Below are positions 44,543 to 56,297 of a DNA stretch of 64,000 bases, one piece after another (the stretch's first letter is position 1; every line of letters starts with the position of its first letter). The DNA comes from Pisaster brevispinus (lineage: Eukaryota > Echinodermata > Asteroidea > Forcipulatida > Asteriidae). The notes under the pieces are model-generated. The model had not been told where the DNA came from, did no database searches, and saw nothing but the letters and a program-made list of their open reading frames with translations. The stretch spans positions 17,552,592-17,616,591 of the forward strand of contig JAMKCF010000007.1 in the NCBI GenBank assembly GCA_023634235.1, written 5' to 3'. The position numbers were made by a program, and so were the translations under genes.

Positions 44543-44715
44543 CCTGTGCTGACATGCACCCTCTCGGATCCGGTTTAGTGTCAAAAGTGGAAGTAACTTA
44601 ATTTTCCTACACTAGGTAGAGACAAAAACATGAAAAAACCCACTTGATTTGCATGTGTACATACACTGCAAGTTAACAGAATAGACGTAGGAACAGCAGC
44701 ACAATCAAAACCGTC

Positions 44716-44832
44716 TATGGTGGAGTGTAAATATTAGTTTACTGTTTCCTTTGGTGGTTATGGTGGAGTGTAAATATTAGTTTACTGTTTCCTTTGGTGG
44801 TTATGGTGTAGTGTAAATATTAGTTTAGTGTT
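44716..44832 (+). repeat. 43-bp tandem repeat, nearly 3 copies
   Basis: TATGGTGGAGTGTAAATATT begins copies at 44716 and 44759, and a third slightly different copy begins at 44802. Equivalent sites at about 21393 and 54656 have one copy, so the expansion is specific to this unit. The LINE fragment seen at 21228 is deleted here. Confidence 0.85.
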
Positions 44833-45529
44833 TTTCTAGGAGATTGTAACCTGCGAATTGACGGCATCGGGACCCGGGCCCATAAAGTATGGGTCGGTGA
44901 ACGGCGCGCCTAGTCAGACAAATAGGCTCTTTTCCAAGAGCACTGTATGTTTCAGGACTCCATTACCACTAGCTTCACTTCCCTACTTTTTCGCTGTTCC
45001 ATATAATTATTGTATTGATCCCTTTTTGTAGTTCGGTTATGCAACATGACTCTAGATTTTGCTATGGGCCACTTTGCATTTTTATGTTTTCATCAGGTCT
45101 CTTAATCCAAGTTATATTTTAAAAAGATAAAAAAAAAAACTATTAATTTTAGACGGTATAAAGTTACTTTTGGCTAGAAGGTCAAGTTATGAGTCGTTAT
45201 CTGTTATATTTTAAAATAGTAATTTACTTCCAAATGAAATAATTCATTACCGTGAAAACTTGTTTAAGTCGGAAACGTTCCTATAGATCGACCAGATTCG
45301 TCATGTGTTTGATGATTTAACACTTAAGTATAGGTATGCTAAGACGCTATATTCACTAAAACCAATAAGTTGTCAACGACGTTTGCCGTACCTATGACAA
45401 AGATGTGTTGCGCCCTCTTGTTAAGCTCGGTGGTTTGATATTTTGAAATTTTTATTTACAAGGCATAGTTGTTTGTTCAAAAACTACCGGTATGACTGGA
45501 TACACATTGATTGAGTTTGTTCGGACGAG
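44833..45529. other. Duplicated intergenic sequence
   Basis: Matches 21400-22110 and 54880-55510. It has the intact CCCGGG site at about 44872 that is occupied by a MITE in the third copy. No gene is supported. Confidence 0.5.
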
Positions 45530-46168
45530 GCTTATCTGACCTATTTAAAAATCGGGTTAACAGAATGACCAGCTTATCCGACCCTTGTTACGTGTACATA
45601 GTCTACAGAAACTCATTAGAAAAGATTTTTGTTCCAAAACAAATTCCTCTCTTTTTAGAATAAAAAACAGTTGACCTTTTAATTTTGCCCAGACTTCGGT
45701 TCAACAAGGAAGTGATGCGCAACAAAATTGTGAAACTTCATTCCAACTTCACATAAGAAAGGAGTCACTAAACAAGGAAGCAGCTCTGTAAAAACCTCAA
45801 GTCACGACAATATCAACTTTGATCCCTGTCTAATAATAACCACAAAAACCAAACAGATGTTAACTGTTGACTTTGCCCTGTAAAGCAAGACAACCATTTC
45901 ACACATTGTTGATTGACATCCGTAAAGAAGCGATATCATTGTGTATGGGAATCACTAGAAAAGAAGCCCCTGATTTATTTAAACTATTGGAAGAGACATG
46001 ACGCGTCAAGACTGTTGCTGGGCCTGTTAGTACTGTAACGGTGCAGACCAGATTATCGTCGGATGGAACATTGGAACAGACTAAGTACACTTTTTTGTTT
46101 CTTTGTGTGCCCCGAGTGGTCTTGATTTACTTCGTTCTGGTTGATAAGACATTGGTAGACGTGTAAAT
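45530..46168 (+). promoter_or_regulatory. E-type 5' flank
   Basis: As at 22140-22891: CCAGACTTCGGTTCAACAAGG, TTTGCCCTGTAAAGCAAGAC, the TGATTGACATCCGTAAAG box at 45910-45927 (about 260 bp before the ATG), GAAGAGACATGACGCGTC and GACGTGTAAAT before the start. Confidence 0.5.
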
Positions 46169-47605
46169 ATGGAGGTTACAAAGTTGCGTATGTTTATGAG
46201 CATTGTCATGACCACGTTGATCTGTAAGGCAGAATGTCAGTATTTCGACTTGAACCCACAGAATGTTACAGTCACCGAGGGGAGTAATGTAACACTTACT
46301 TGTAGATCGAGCTATCTAAGAGACTGTAGTTATTACAAGTTGAGTTGGAACAGAATGAAAAACAAAGATTCTTTCGCTGAGCAAATATCTACCTGTTTCA
46401 CTCTTACAGCGAACTTTGCAAGACGTTATAACAATATTGCCGTTGAGCGGGCTAGTGACAACTATCATCTGCACGTCCATAACGTACGGCGAGATGACAC
46501 TGGAACATATTGGTGTAATATAATTGAAACAACAAATTATCCCAGTGAGAAAGCTTTATTGACTGTTAATCCATCTCTCCCTCAGCTTGAACCGATTTGT
46601 GACTTTGAACCTGAACAACCAAGTGTTGGTACAACCGTCTTGTTAAGATGCACTCTCTCACAACGCGACCCCCCGAGTCTGTTGACCTGGTTTAACTCCA
46701 CATCAAACAGTCCTATCCAAATTGGAGACGAAACAGAAGTTAATCCAGGTGAGACTTACGCAGTTGAGCGTGAGTTGACTGAGTATGACAATATGAGAGA
46801 GTTTATATGTTTAGCTGGTCCCCTTTCCGATGGTCCAAGTTGCTCCATTACGCCTCTTCAGATACCAACGACTGTCTCAATCTCACCCTCTCAGTTGACA
46901 CTAGATCAACACGAGAACGCGATTTTCACGTGTGACATGAAGTCTACACCACAACAGCTAGCAGATGAATACAAATGGCGCGTGTTCCGGATTGACAAAG
47001 ACGAAGTAAAGGTCAACCAAGACACTGTGCACAGTCTCGATGGCCGGTTTAAACTTGACCAAAATGGTCAAACTCTCCAGATTATAGACGTTACTCCTGA
47101 AGAGTTCAACAATTTTCAGATCAGATGCATTGCATTTCAAGACAGTACACCAATTTCAAGCGTCAATGATTCGCTGTTATTCGTCTTGCCTCTGTTTACG
47201 ACTGGGTCAGAACATTCAACCATCGATTTGTATCCGACTCCTTCCGACATCGCTGTCATGTCCGGTGAGGAGAAATACTGGCAGAGGTCTCGTACAGCTG
47301 TCATTATAGGGGGTGCCGTTGAAGGCATTGTCTTACTGGTTGCAGCCGCCTTTGTCATTGGATGCTACATCCTAAAGAAAAAACGACAAAGTGAAGAACC
47401 GCACCCACAACCGTCTGATGGTCGTCTGAGATTATCACCTGACAGGCATCAGGGGTGCTCCGTTGCCATGGCAGACTTGACCAACTCTCCCACGTATACC
47501 GAACTCACACGAGATGACGGTGAAACTTCTGAACCTTCACCATATCAACCTCTATGTTCGGATGCAGAGAAAGGCCATGAAACTCTCTACAGTAACGTAC
47601 CATAG
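46169..47605 (+). CDS. Intronless 3-Ig receptor, E-type, short tail
   Basis: 478 residues, intact, ATG at 46169. Signal peptide (1-23). V-like Ig1 has C45/C116, W60, DTGTYWC and extra C53/C76. Ig2 has C161/C214 and C144/C225. Ig3 has C255/C320. A stalk follows (SEHSTIDLYPTPSDIAV). The TM (about 376-401) has a glutamate, E385, within GGAVEGIVLL. The tail is about 75 residues: Y443 in PTYTEL, Y459 in SPYQPL (ITIM consensus) and Y474 in TLYSNV (fits the ITSM pattern TxYxxV). YTEL and YQPL are separated by 12 residues, which also satisfies a loose ITAM spacing, so the signalling sign is not certain. The head resembles 22892 while the tail resembles 61985. Surface immune receptor by architecture; ligand and partner unknown. 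Confidence 0.9.
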   Translation: MEVTKLRMFMSIVMTTLICKAECQYFDLNPQNVTVTEGSNVTLTCRSSYLRDCSYYKLSWNRMKNKDSFAEQISTCFTLTANFARRYNNIAVERASDNYHLHVHNVRRDDTGTYWCNIIETTNYPSEKALLTVNPSLPQLEPICDFEPEQPSVGTTVLLRCTLSQRDPPSLLTWFNSTSNSPIQIGDETEVNPGETYAVERELTEYDNMREFICLAGPLSDGPSCSITPLQIPTTVSISPSQLTLDQHENAIFTCDMKSTPQQLADEYKWRVFRIDKDEVKVNQDTVHSLDGRFKLDQNGQTLQIIDVTPEEFNNFQIRCIAFQDSTPISSVNDSLLFVLPLFTTGSEHSTIDLYPTPSDIAVMSGEEKYWQRSRTAVIIGGAVEGIVLLVAAAFVIGCYILKKKRQSEEPHPQPSDGRLRLSPDRHQGCSVAMADLTNSPTYTELTRDDGETSEPSPYQPLCSDAEKGHETLYSNVP

Positions 47606-48395
47606 CCTGTGCTGACATGTGCCCTCTAACTAAGATCTGTACGAGTTTCAACAGTAGAAATCCTAGAGAACTTTCATACGCAAGGTAAAAAAAATACCAT
47701 GAAATACCCTTTTGGAATGCAAGTGTAGATACCGAAAGTTAACAGATTAAACAAAGGAACAGCAGCAACAAATCCAAACCTTCTGCTATGACTAAAAAAA
47801 AATCGCAGTAAAGTAACTGTTAGTGGCTCTCGAAAATCTTTATTTTCTTCTAAAGATATAAATTTAAAGTAACTATTTACTGTGAAATCAAAAGTTTAGT
47901 TGCATATATGCGTACATGCGTTTAATTTGATGTTGTAATTACGACTGATTTTTAGAAGAGAATTACGTTTGCCAGGTCCAGTTCTGAATCTTATCTGCTA
48001 CATTTGAAAATAGTAATTTCTTTCTAATGGATTGGTGAGTCACCGTAAACACTTGTTCTAACAGAAACCTTCCTAGTCCCACCAGATGCATCAAATATGT
48101 CAAATGATTAAACAATGTTATAAGGATGCTGAAATATTGTTTTTACTAAAAACTAAAAAAAGTGTCATTGGCGCTTGCCGCGTTATGGAATTCCAAGATA
48201 TGCTGCGGTCTCTAGCCCTTTCGCGAGCTCGTTGGTGTAATCTGTTCGAAATTAGGTCTAGAATTCAAAAAGTTGTAAGTCCAAATCCCACCGAGGTGCC
48301 TTGCTGTTGGTTATACATGGTGACTGAGCTTGCTCCGACGAGAGCGACTGCACAGTACAAGAATAAAGCACTCAAGACCATTACACCATTCTTGA
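47606..48395 (+). other. Short-tail gene 3' flank
   Basis: Matches 31466-32268, 57723-58516 and 63431-64000. It includes the SINE-like module ending about 48360. No gene is supported. Confidence 0.6.
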
Positions 48396-49168
48396 AATGA
48401 TAGCCCCACAAAGCCAATAACTGAGGCTTGGTGATTGTAACTCTGCTTCTTATCAACTCGTCCAACTTCCTTGACCCCTTTAAAACTCAGTAAACATAAT
48501 GGGCAACTCGTTCGACCCTTGTTACTTAATATTCATAGATTGGAGAAAACAAATTGAAACAACATCTCAAAACAAAATTTTCTTTTTTTGAACAGGGGGA
48601 ACATTTGACCTTTTAATTCTGCCCAGACATCAATTAGACAAGGAAGTATTGAGCAAATTATCGTGAAACTTTTAGCAAACATTGCTCCAAAGAAAAATGA
48701 TTTGTTAATAAAATAAGGAAGGGACCCTGTGAAAACATGCAGTCACGACGACACCAACCAAGAATCATTTCTAATAAAAACAACCATAAACCCCAAATAG
48801 ATGTTAACTCTGGACATTGTCCTGTAAAGCATGAAATCTATTTCCCACATTGCTGATTGACATCCGTACGTATTGAATAAGTGATATCGTTGTGTTTAGG
48901 GAAACACTAGGAAAAAAAACACTGTTTGCATTATAATCTGAAGAGAATGATGCGCCTATAAATACAAAACTGTAACTGCCCCTGTGAGAGTAAAAGAGTA
49001 GGCTAGTGTAACCATGGTGTAATAGTGCAGACCAGATTGTAATCGAATGGAACATTGACACGGCATTAGTGCACTTATTTGTTTCTCGTTTTGCTCCGAG
49101 CTGTCTTGAATTGCTACGTTCTGGTTGATAAGACATTGCCGGGTTGGCAATCTACCAAACGTGCAAAT
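48396..49168 (+). promoter_or_regulatory. Pseudogene 5' flank with conserved box
   Basis: Same unit as 32269-33035, with TTGTCCTGTAAAGCATG and TGATTGACATCCGTA at 48854-48868. Confidence 0.45.
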
Positions 49169-49306
49169 ATCGAGATTGTGTATAACAATAAGAGAATTGT
49201 ATTAACAACGTTGGTATGTAAGGCAGAATGTTAGCGTTTTAACCTGAACCAGCAGAATGTGTTACATTCACCGAGGGGAGAAATGTAATATTTATTCATG
49301 CTCATT
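49169..49306 (+). pseudogene. Ig pseudogene start, cut at the S3 junction
   Basis: Same mutated start (ATATCGAG) and leader remnant as 33036 and 59263, followed by the first strand of Ig1 (ACCGAGGGGAGAAATGTAAT). At about 49300 it joins CTCATTTAATAATAATATG, which is internal to segments S1 (26057) and S2 (39355). The junction removed the rest of the pseudogene, a K-type gene and the left part of S3. Confidence 0.85.
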
Positions 49307-52202
49307 TAATAATAATATGTAAAAACAATTACACTGAAAAGCTTTTATATTTTCATGACTGTTTTTGTACAGTCAGTCATTCCTATGTACAATTGGGTTG
49401 TCTGACTGTTGACCAAATTCAACTTTCACAAGGAAGTGGTTGTTCAAACAATACAAAGTTGGGTCCTTGTTTAGTGTTTGTGTTAAGACGTAGACAGTAG
49501 GAAAAGGACGTGTCACACTTTCTGGCTGAACGCCATGTTTGGAAGTAGAAAAACAAACTTTCTGCTGAACGGAAAGAAGGAAAAAAACAAAAACTTTCCA
49601 CTTAACCTAGTCTTATACAATCGCCCTTTAGATTATCAGCACATTTAGTTCAATTATCCAGTTTTCAATTAGTTTCATTTTCAAAATTTAAGTAGAAAAC
49701 TACAAAATGTAACATAAACATTTCTCAGATCTGTGTATATCCAATACAGAAATCACATGTATTTAATTGCAAACCCACAGCAAGTTGTCCGCCCTCGGTA
49801 TGCTAGACTGGACCATTCCACAAATCTTGGAGGGGGAGGTCAGTTATCAGGGGTTGTGGTTTTTTTTTCGGCTGATGATTTTTTCCCCCAAAGAAATATT
49901 GTTATTTAAAATAATTGCTGTTTTTCTCCATCAGGTTGTATTTTACGCTTACATTGTAATGTGATTTTGAAAATGTTTATGGTAAAACGTGAATAAGAAA
50001 TCCATAATTGTTTTTATATAAATGTACTATTATTACCATCTGAGCGTACAAATCCTGCTGCATGTGGAATATTTTAGTTTATTGTATCATTCGATGCCTT
50101 TGTTTTCAGATAGTATCACCGTAATATAGTGTGTTCCTAGCTGTACGAGTTTTGTCTCAATTCACGCTCACACTACTGTAAGAGTACAAGATACGTCTCC
50201 TAACGCACGTAACACCCAATGAACGTGCGAACGTGTGCGACGGTCGTTTTGCACGCATACAATTATGTTGCAATTAGACACAGTGTCAGGGAGTTTTCAA
50301 AATGTACAGATAACATGCCAAAATGTAGTTTCATAATCTTCACCAATTTAGTGTTTTCTTACAGTAATGGGGCTCATTATTAATATTCTATTATTGTACT
50401 GCATTTTTATATTTTACTCTGATTGGTTCGTAACCACCTTTTGTTAATTAATAACTTTGATTGGCAACATTTTCACCGTTGTTTTTCTGGTTGCCTTCAC
50501 TTAATTCTTTGCTTCTCATTTTTGCTATAAATGGATATGTTTGCGTTTGTTCTTGTTTATGTCTCTGACGAAGATCCAGTTTGGATCGAAAGCTAAGGAC
50601 ATCTTCCCTACTAGTTTGATATATTAAGTATATATAAATAAAATTAGTAGGGGAGATGGCCTTCAGTTTTTTCGGGGGAGCAATGTTTGTACCCATAATT
50701 GTTTAATCAAGATATACACACCTATGTCAAATAGAATATCATATTTTGCCTGCCATAACCAAGATAATGTATCCAAATAATGTTTATTTTTTGTATAAGA
50801 CAGAGAAACCTTAAAGGTACACGTATCAGTTAATTATTCGATGTATCTAATGTTATTATAATTATATTTATTCCTTGCTTGTTTGATTAATTTTAAAGTT
50901 TGTATTATTATTGCTTAGTACACAGTTTTTAAATTCTGGCAGATGTCCTTTTTAGAGTAGCAACTTTATGGATTAATATTTTCATTATCAACTGTTTTTT
51001 TCTGGACACAATAGTTATAGTCGACTCTGCATGTTTCCATGTCAAGCAGCTAACCGGAAGTTCAGAAGCATTACACTGTACTTTTGTTTCTGTTTATGCC
51101 TTTGTCGGTGTGGCAGGAGATTTTGTGTGTCCCCCCCCCCCCAACGATGAATAGTGTCGAAATTTGTTCGAATCAACTTCCTTCAGCCCGAGTTAATTTA
51201 CCGTGTTGGGGACACACACACGCAAAGGGGCGGCCTCTATCGACCGCCCAAGAAAATCTCCGTTGAATAAAACAATACGGATGCTATAATTTATGCAAAC
51301 TTGTTAATATACGTGGTTATTTAGATTATTGAAGTGGAAATAAGTAAAGGTAATTTCATGGTCTTTGATGCAATTTGCTCAATTTTGAAAGTACATCGGA
51401 CAAAACTGTTTCTATTGGTTTCTGGATTATAATCAGTTAGTGAAGTTCCGAGTGAAACTGTTCCTGTAAGATTAATTACTAATGTCTAGGCTCTTTATCG
51501 AAATAATGAAGTTGGTTGAAAGAGTCATAGTATTTATTTGTACTTAAAAAAAACTAGCTTATTAGTGTAATGTGTATTGGTTAAAAAGCGTGGATTTCGA
51601 AGTTTGTATACGTTATCGTCCGCTACAACAAATGCCCGTGTAGGGGCGTATTTATTAAATCAATCACTATAATCAAAATAAAAAGGGAAAGTTTAGAAAA
51701 GTTCACTAAGACTCACAGATGTTTCAACTATGGGAACAGCTAAAGGGTGTTATGATGTTATGATGCATTTGTGTCAAAGAATGGTGTTATGACGTTAAAT
51801 TTGCATCTGGGATTGTTATGTGTGTCTCACCCATACGCCCGTGGGTGTCTTGCCCGAAACCTCGGCACTTTCCCGAGTCCTGTAAAAATAAACAACATTG
51901 TAAAGGAAAGAAACCCAAGGGCAATGAAACCCGAGACACCCTAATGTTTGACTACACGAACGATTTGACCAGTTATATCCTCTGGTCGAGGTGGATAAAA
52001 ATGATTGCGCAATTCTTTTGTCTCAATCTGATGTTCCACTGAATGGCATCCATTCAAATTTGAGTAAATCCAAAACAATTTATGTAAAGGTAAAATTTAC
52101 TCTGTTATAATTGTCAGATGCATTTTTACTGTTAGCGATACTAATTAAATTGATGCTTCACGCTTGTAATACTGAAAGTGTGAAAATATTTGGTGTAGAA
52201 TA
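49307..52202 (+). repeat. Segmental duplication copy S3
   Basis: Collinear with the right parts of S1 (from about 26057) and S2 (from about 39355). It lacks the TAA-flanked MITE (empty site at 50210-50212) and has an eroded inverted-repeat element with extra sequence (about 50690-50770). A C-run of about 12 bases lies near 51131. No genes are supported. Confidence 0.85.
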
Positions 52203-52607
52203 ATGTCTTTTTATTTTGTTTGGTGTATCTGTTCGTATCCGACTCTTTCCGACATCGCTGTCATATCCGGTGAGGAAAAATACTGGCAGTGGTCTTGTAT
52301 AGCTGTCATTATAGGGGGCGCTGTTGAAGGTCTTGTCTTTCTGGTTGCAGCCGCTGCTCTCATTGGATGCAACATCGTAAAGAATAAACGACAGAGGGAA
52401 GAACCACGCCCCAAACCGTCTGATGGTCGTGTGAGAACATCACCTGACAGGCATCAGGGGAGCTCCGTTGCCATGGCAGACTTGACATATACCGAACTCA
52501 CGCGAGATGACGGAGAAACTTCTGAACCTTCACCGTACGAAAGTCTATACGTTCGGATGCACAGAGAGGCCATGAAACCCTCTACAGTAACGTACCTAAG
52601 ACTGTGA
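52203..52607 (+). pseudogene. Headless TM/ITIM ORF, probably pseudogene
   Basis: Third orphan TM/tail fragment, but here an ATG at 52203 is in frame: MSFYFVWCICSYPTLSDIAV, then the Glu-containing TM (GGAVEGLVFLVAAAALIG) and a tail with LTYTEL and SPYESL, both fitting the ITIM consensus. A 2-bp insertion (AGTCTATACGTT where others have AGTCTACGTT) shifts the last 16 codons, destroying the TLYSNV motif. The 134-codon ORF could in principle make a membrane adaptor with almost no ectodomain. The sister copies at 28884 and 42733 lack this ATG and are broken, so decay is the simpler reading. Confidence 0.6.
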
Positions 52608-53974
52608 TGACTAGCGCCCTCTACACTGTAAAAGTAGCGCTTCGAAAATAAACACATTTCTAAGCACCTCGCTTCTACCCACTTTTGGAACTTGTTTAGC
52701 TCTCAAAATGTATAGATTCTGCTTTTTTTGGACATGTTTACCTAGAGACATGTTTAGCCTGTGATATGTTTAGCTTGAAAGTGTTTACCACTGTAAAGCG
52801 TGGTAAACATGTTTAGAATGCATGATGCTGCAAGAAATAATGTCAGAGAATGCGCATAGCTTTCAAACAGCTGTCTCGTTCATAGAGACGTGGCAAATGT
52901 TGACAAACCAAGTACACTTTTGCATTGCTCCGAATGACATCTGTCTCTGAACGCATCCTTTATTCTGTAAAAAAAAAAACCCGATAAAATGTATATTTCT
53001 TTTTATTAAATGAGCAGTTGAATTTAGTAGTGTAATGTAGTGAAATATCAACTGCAATTTTTCACTTTTTGTTCAAACACAGCTGAGAACTTATCATTGT
53101 TAGCCTATAAGTTGTAACTATATTTAATATTACATTCTCTGATTCCGTCATCACATTTTATATGTGAAAACAGGCCTTTAAGAAATTTTCCACCCAACTA
53201 GCATAACTGGCAAATGAAACGTTTTATCAAATTATTATGTGTATTTACATTTTGATGAAATTTAAACTTGGAAGAAAACATGAGTAAAAACAGATCTGTA
53301 TTGTCAATCCACATCTTTACCTGGTGCAAATTTGAGGTTTTCTGCAAACAGTAATTTATTGCCGTATATTTTTTAATGACAAAGATCAGTACTCAGAACT
53401 TATTGGAACGTAATCGGAATACACAATCAAAGAAACGTTTCTCAGATTGAAATATTCTTGAATCATTTTCTCTAAAACCACATTCCTTTGAAGGGAATTG
53501 TTTCTGAAAATGTTACACACTATCAACAGCTGCAGTGCTTCTTACCAAGTAAGTTCTTATGGCCATTAGTTTCCGGAGTATTTACCAAAGGTATACACTC
53601 TCTTTAAATCATTTAACTGTTTATAAGTAAGCTAAATTGCTATATTCTCTAAAAACTCAATAAAATACCGTGCCAGTTAAATACCAAGATATTTTTTATT
53701 GCAGACTCTTGCCCTTTGGCGAGCTCGTTGGTTTTTTTCGTTTCCAAATTGTCTAGTGCACAAAGTTGTGGTTTTTGAATTCCATCGGAGTGTCCCTGCT
53801 GTTGGCGATTATACACAGTGATTGAGTTTGTTTGGACAAGAGCGACTGCGCAGTACGAGTAAAAAACACGCAAGACCATACACCTTTCTTCAAACTGAAA
53901 ACCCTGAAATGCAACAGCCGAGGCTTAGTCCTCCTAGCCTTGCTTCCTATAGACCAGTCGTTTCATTCACTTAT
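52608..53974 (+). other. Duplicated 3' flank with SINE-like module
   Basis: Same unit as 19675-20703 with a deletion near 53300. The GAGCGACTGCGCAGTACGAG module ends near 53859. Confidence 0.5.
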
Positions 53975-54096
53975 TTGAACTACACCGAAATCACACGAGA
54001 TAACGGAGAAACTCTTGACCCTTCCTCATATCAAAATCTACGTTCGGATGCGTTCGGAGATACCACGAAACTATCGACATCAGTAACGGAACTTAG
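53975..54096 (+). pseudogene. Receptor tail fragment (tail-B copy 4)
   Basis: The best preserved tail-B fragment: LNYTEITRDNGE, SSYQNLRSDAFGD and TKLSTSVTEL remain open. LNYTEI and SSYQNL fit the ITIM consensus. There is no associated membrane domain; the ORF that contains it begins in non-receptor sequence. Confidence 0.75.
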
Positions 54097-54512
54097 CCTG
54101 TGCTGACATGCACCCTCTATCTCGGATCCGGTTTAGTGTCAAAAGTGGAAGTAACTTAATTTTTCCTACACTAGGTAGAGACAAAAACATGAACAAACCA
54201 CTTGAAATGCATGTGTACATACACTGCAAGTTAACAGAATAGACGTAGGAACAGCAGCACAATCAAAACCGTCTGATATGACTAACATATTTTTATTGCA
54301 GTAAAGTAAAAAAAAAATATGCTCTGAAAAATCTTAATTGTTTTTTAGGCCCTAGGCTTATAAATCTTAATGTAAGTATTTCTTATTGCGAAATCTTTTT
54401 TTTTTGTCATGAGTACGTCTTCCCAATATGCATCATTCCTTTATCTTACGGACAATCCACTGTGTACGAATATACCTAGGTCAAAAACACAACTCCAACT
54501 CAATTCATTTAC

Positions 54513-54622
54513 CAAGGACTGGTCGACTACGTGGAACTCCCTCCCAGCATCTGCTTTCCCTGCCTCTCAAAATGTCTAAAAATGAACCCCTTCCTCTTGG
54601 ATCAATTGTACAAACTTTCTAC
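54513..54622 (+). mobile_element. LINE C-terminal fragment (copy 2)
   Basis: Duplicate of 21228-21355 (GGTCGACTACGTGGAACTCC), with a deletion after CCTCTCAAAATGTCT. A dead remnant. Confidence 0.6.
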
Positions 54623-54728
54623 GTTCTGTTTTAGTTTACTGTTTCTTTTGTGATTATGGTGTAGTGTAGATGTTAGTTTAGTGTCTGACTAGGAGATGGT
54701 GACCTGCGAATTGCCTACGGGGCCCGGG

Positions 54729-54862
54729 GTCGATTTCACAAAACCCTTCCTAACTTAGGACTAGTCCTAGGCAATGCTAGGAGATAGGAATAGTCCTAAG
54801 TTAAGACCAGTTACTGGTCCTAACTTAAGATAAGACTAGTCTTATCTCTTTGTGAAATCGAC
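54729..54862. mobile_element. 134-bp MITE inserted at CCCGGG
   Basis: Ends GTCGATTTCACAAA and TTTGTGAAATCGAC are exact inverted copies. The interior holds CCTAACTTAGGACTAGTCCTA and related inverted pieces. CCCGGG flanks both sides (54723-54728 and 54863-54868), while the sister loci at about 21467 and 44870 have one CCCGGG, so these are empty sites. No ORF. Confidence 0.88.
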
Positions 54863-55559
54863 CCCGGGCCCATAAAATGTGGGTCGGTGAACGGTGAGTC
54901 TAGTCAGACAATAGGCTCTTTTCCATGAGAACTGTATGTTTCAGGACTCTATGACCACTAGCTTCACTTCCCTATTTTTTTGCTGTTCCATATAATTATT
55001 CTATTTATAGCTTTAAAAAAAAAAGTTCTGTTATGCAAAATAACTCTAGATTTTGCTATGGGCAACTTTGCATTTTGATGTTTTCAGCAGGTCTCTTCAA
55101 GTTATATATACAGAATATAAAAATACTACTAATTTTAGACGGTATAAAGTTACGTTTGGCTAGAAGGTCAAGTTATGAATCTTATCTGTCATATTTTTAA
55201 ATATTAATTTACTTCCAAACGAAATAATTCATTACCGTAAAAACTTGTTTAAGTCGGAAAACGTTCCTAGTTCTACCAGATTCGTCAAATATGTTTGATG
55301 ATTTAACAATTAAATATAGGTATGCTAAAACGCTATATTCACTAAAAACAATAAGTTGTCATCGACGTTTGCCGTACCTATGACAAAGATGTGTTGCGCC
55401 CTCTTGTTAAGCTCGGTGGTTTGATATTTTGAAATTTTATTTACAAGGCATAGTTGTATGTTCAAAAACTACCGGTAGTGACTGGATACACATTGATTGA
55501 GTTTGTTCGGGCAAAAGCGGCTGCGCAGTACGAGAACAAGACAAACAAGACCATTACAC
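54863..55559. other. Duplicated intergenic sequence
   Basis: Matches 21475-22139 and 44875-45529. No gene is supported. Confidence 0.5.
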
Positions 55560-56297
55560 AAGTCTCCAAAAAGCAGCAGAAAGCCAATAAATGAGGCTTG
55601 TAGTCAGTGCAGCCCCTGCTTCCCAGACCAGTCGTTTAACCCACTCATCTAGTGGTCTTTTTAAAAATCGGGTAAACAGAATGACCAGCTCATCCGACCC
55701 TTGTTACGTATACATAGTCTACAGAAACTCATTTGAACTGATTTTTTTTCTAAACAAATCCCTCTCTTTTTAGCATAAGAAACAGTTGACCTTTTAATTT
55801 TGCCCAGACTTCGGTTCAACAAGGAAGTAATACGTAAAAACATTTTAATGCTTCAATCCAACTTCACATAAAACAGAGAGTCAATAAACAAGGAAGCGGC
55901 TCTGTAAAAACCTGAAGTCACGACAATATAAACTTTGATTACTGTCTAATAATAACCTAAAAAACAAAAAACGTTGTTAACTGTTGACTTTGCCCTGTAA
56001 AGCCAGACAACCATTTCACACATTGTTAATTGACATCCGTAAAGAAGTGACATCAATGCGTTTAGGGAAACACCACCCAAAAAGAAGTCACTGATATCAT
56101 TATACTTATTGGAAGAGACAAGACGCGTCCAGACTGTAACTAGGCCTGTCAGTACTGTATTAAACGGTGCGGACCAGATTGTCATCGGATGGAACGTTGG
56201 CACAGCATAACAGTGTACTTTATTGTTTCTATGTGTGCCCCGAGCTGTTTTGATTTACTTCGTTCTGGTTGATGGGACATTGATAGGACGTGTAAAT
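55560..56297 (+). promoter_or_regulatory. E-type 5' flank
   Basis: As at 22140-22891, with the TAATTGACATCCGTAAAG box at 56027-56044 and GGACGTGTAAAT before the ATG. The flank looks intact although the gene carries a stop. Confidence 0.5.

Noticed and set aside
48086..48400. A 104-106 codon ORF recurring at 32054, 48086 and 58201
   Set aside because: Its recurrence is explained by segmental duplication; start position and length vary, it overlaps a SINE-like module, and it has no domain or codon signature.
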